In this document: positions 62,566 to 64,000 of the stretch, piece by piece
Numbering within the stretch: position 1 is the stretch's first letter
Layout of the letters: each line of letters starts with the position of its first letter
Assembly (NCBI GenBank): GCA_937923405.1
Contig: CALDUY010000002.1
Span: 310,001 to 374,000 of the forward strand
From: an uncultured Gemmataceae bacterium
GTDB taxonomy: Bacteria; Planctomycetota; Planctomycetia; Gemmatales; Gemmataceae
DNA: 64,000 nucleotides
Direction: 5' to 3'
Notes under the pieces: generated by a model
Told to the model about the DNA's origin: nothing
What the model saw: only the letters and a program-made list of their open reading frames with translations
Databases searched by the model: none
Program-made: the position numbers and the translations under genes

Positions 62566-64000
62566 ATGAATCCGATCGTCTTCGCAATGCGACATCCGAT
62601 CACGACCCTGATGCTGGTCGTTGGTCTCATCAGTGGCGGAACGCTGGCCCTGGTCCGGATGCGCGTTGACATCTTCCCTTCGCTAAACCTACCGCGTATC
62701 TACGTTTTTCTTCAGTTTGGCGGCATGAGTCCCGCTCAGATGGAAGGGTTGATTGTCAACCAGTTTGAATTGGCGTTTCAATATGTCGATGGCATACAAG
62801 AAGTCGAGTCACGATCCATTCAGCAGGTCGCCCTGATCAAGCTGTCGTTCTTCCCAGGCACGGACATGGGAGCGGCTCAAGCCCAAGTGGTGGCAATGGC
62901 CAACCGAGCAATGGCGCGCATGCCGCCTGGCACGCTTCCCCCGATGGTCATGCGCTTCGATGAAGGGAACATTCCCGTGGGCTATCTGGTCTTTTCTAGC
63001 AAGACCACGCCGTTGGGGTTAGTCGCCGATTATGCCCAGAACATCATACGACCTCTGGTGCAACAAAACGTGCCCGGAACGGTGGCAGTCTCTCCGTTCG
63101 GGCCAAACGTCCGCACCATTCTGGTCAATCTCGATCCGCAAAAGCTGCAAGCCTACAATCTCTCGCCCAACGACGTAGTCGAATCGCTGATGGAGGGAAA
63201 CGTGATCGTACCGGCGGGCAACCTCTACATCAAGGATCAGATGCCGCTGGTTCCGAACAACGCTCTGGTATCGAACATTCAAGAGCTAGGCAATATTCCT
63301 CTAAAGAAGGGGAGAAATGTCTACATTCGTGATGTGGCCAGAATCGAGGACAGTACCGACGTCAACTATGGCTATGCCACGGTGGACGGCAAAAAATCGG
63401 TCTACCTTCCCATCATCAAAAAGGACACGGCTTCGACGCTCACGGTGGTGGCCGATATCCGTAACTCGATGGAGGTGTTCAAAGCCGCCGTCCCCGAGGA
63501 TGTGGAAATCTCCTTCGAGTTCGACGAATCACCTACAGTTGTGGCGGCCATTCGCAGTGTCGCCACCGAGGGAATGATCGGGGCGAGTCTGACCGGTCTG
63601 ATGATTCTCCTGTTTTTGCGAGATCTGCGCAGCGTGGTCGTGGTTGTGCTGAACATTCCACTGGCCCTGATGGGGTCGCTGTTCGGACTGTATCTCACTG
63701 GCAACACGATCAACATTATGTCGCTGGGCGGGATGGCGCTGGCTATTGGTACTCTGGTTGATGAAGCCACTGTCGAGATTGAGAACATTCACAAACAGAT
63801 GGAGCACACCGAGTCGATTGCTCGGGCGGTTCGCAGTGGCAATAAGCAGACCGCAGTACCTCGTCTGTTGGCGATGTTGTGCATCCTCTCAGTGTTCATT
63901 CCTGCATTCATCATGACCGATCCGCTGCACTCGTTGTTCCTGCCGTTGGCTCTGGCGGTTGGCTTCGCTATGATCACTTCGTATCTGCTTTCCAGCATGC
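62566..64000 (+). CDS. RND-family efflux transporter, partial
   Basis: 478 codons from the ATG at 62566 up to the window end, with no stop. The start MNPIVFAMRHPITTLMLV and FPSLNLPRIYVFLQF fit the inner-membrane AcrB/MexB/CusA superfamily. A periplasmic porter region follows, then transmembrane helices with VVAAIRSVATEGMIGASLTG and, in helix 4, LVDEATVEIENIH. The usual Asp-Asp of AcrB helix 4 is Asp-Glu here. Substrate cannot be told; it may export drugs, metals or lipids. Divergent from the TolC-like gene. Confidence 0.93.
   Translation, partial: MNPIVFAMRHPITTLMLVVGLISGGTLALVRMRVDIFPSLNLPRIYVFLQFGGMSPAQMEGLIVNQFELAFQYVDGIQEVESRSIQQVALIKLSFFPGTDMGAAQAQVVAMANRAMARMPPGTLPPMVMRFDEGNIPVGYLVFSSKTTPLGLVADYAQNIIRPLVQQNVPGTVAVSPFGPNVRTILVNLDPQKLQAYNLSPNDVVESLMEGNVIVPAGNLYIKDQMPLVPNNALVSNIQELGNIPLKKGRNVYIRDVARIEDSTDVNYGYATVDGKKSVYLPIIKKDTASTLTVVADIRNSMEVFKAAVPEDVEISFEFDESPTVVAAIRSVATEGMIGASLTGLMILLFLRDLRSVVVVVLNIPLALMGSLFGLYLTGNTINIMSLGGMALAIGTLVDEATVEIENIHKQMEHTESIARAVRSGNKQTAVPRLLAMLCILSVFIPAFIMTDPLHSLFLPLALAVGFAMITSYLLSSM

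Overview
The window looks like a chromosomal segment of a planctomycete, probably of the Gemmatales/Gemmataceae type. It carries several protein families typical of that phylum: a DUF1559 prepilin-like protein with the H-X9-DG type C-terminus, a Tat-exported DUF1501 protein, a DUF1080 (3-keto-disaccharide hydrolase) protein, an ECF sigma factor followed by a Ser/Thr kinase, a LEPR-XLL-like N-terminus on a surface enzyme, and a redoxin/cytochrome/copper-monooxygenase fusion. Base composition is moderately GC-rich throughout and I see no island of foreign composition. No rRNA, tRNA, CRISPR array, transposase or integrase was found.

Left part (1-11.5 kb): the end of a 2',3'-cyclic phosphodiesterase (ThpR), then a cysteine dioxygenase-sulfite oxidase fusion, a Tex-type RNA-binding protein swollen by low-complexity inserts, a Tat-exported intradiol dioxygenase, and a conserved housekeeping run rplY-pth-rpsF-ssb-rplI-dnaB, followed by msrB. 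From 11.5 to 27.3 kb there are mostly exported planctomycete proteins: a small Gly/Met-rich membrane protein, DUF1080, DUF1559, a receiver/anti-sigma-type ATPase switch and DUF1501. The same stretch holds a translationally coupled pair formed by a degenerate UPF1-like SF1 helicase and a winged-helix-like partner, then a transglutaminase, a DPP IV-family peptidase and galT.

Middle part (27.5-43.3 kb): the three-domain redoxin-cytochrome c-copper monooxygenase, an HDAC-family deacetylase, an ECF sigma/kinase pair, and a large modular GH9 cellulase (CBM2, Calx-beta, GH9, CBM3). Next come an S46 dipeptidyl peptidase coupled by a 4-base overlap to a pseudokinase fused to a DevC/FtsX-like permease, an exported thioredoxin-like protein, a membrane-anchored tyrosine/dual-specificity phosphatase and an LptF/LptG permease.

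Right part (43.4-64 kb): a compact signalling operon that opens with a Ser/Thr kinase carrying two receiver domains (the first lacking its phospho-acceptor Asp) and continues with cheA, cheW, a soluble PAS chemoreceptor, cheY, cheB, cheR and a cheX-type phosphatase. It is followed by a TPR protein, two glycosyltransferases, a methyltransferase, small membrane proteins, clpX, an arsC-like gene, and a divergent TolC/RND efflux pair whose RND gene runs off the window.

The most unusual items are the pseudokinase-permease fusion and its coupling to the peptidase, the kinase-receiver protein heading the che operon, the cysteine dioxygenase-sulfite oxidase fusion, the three-domain copper enzyme and the degenerate helicase pair. 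All functional calls come from reading motifs by eye; no database search was run.
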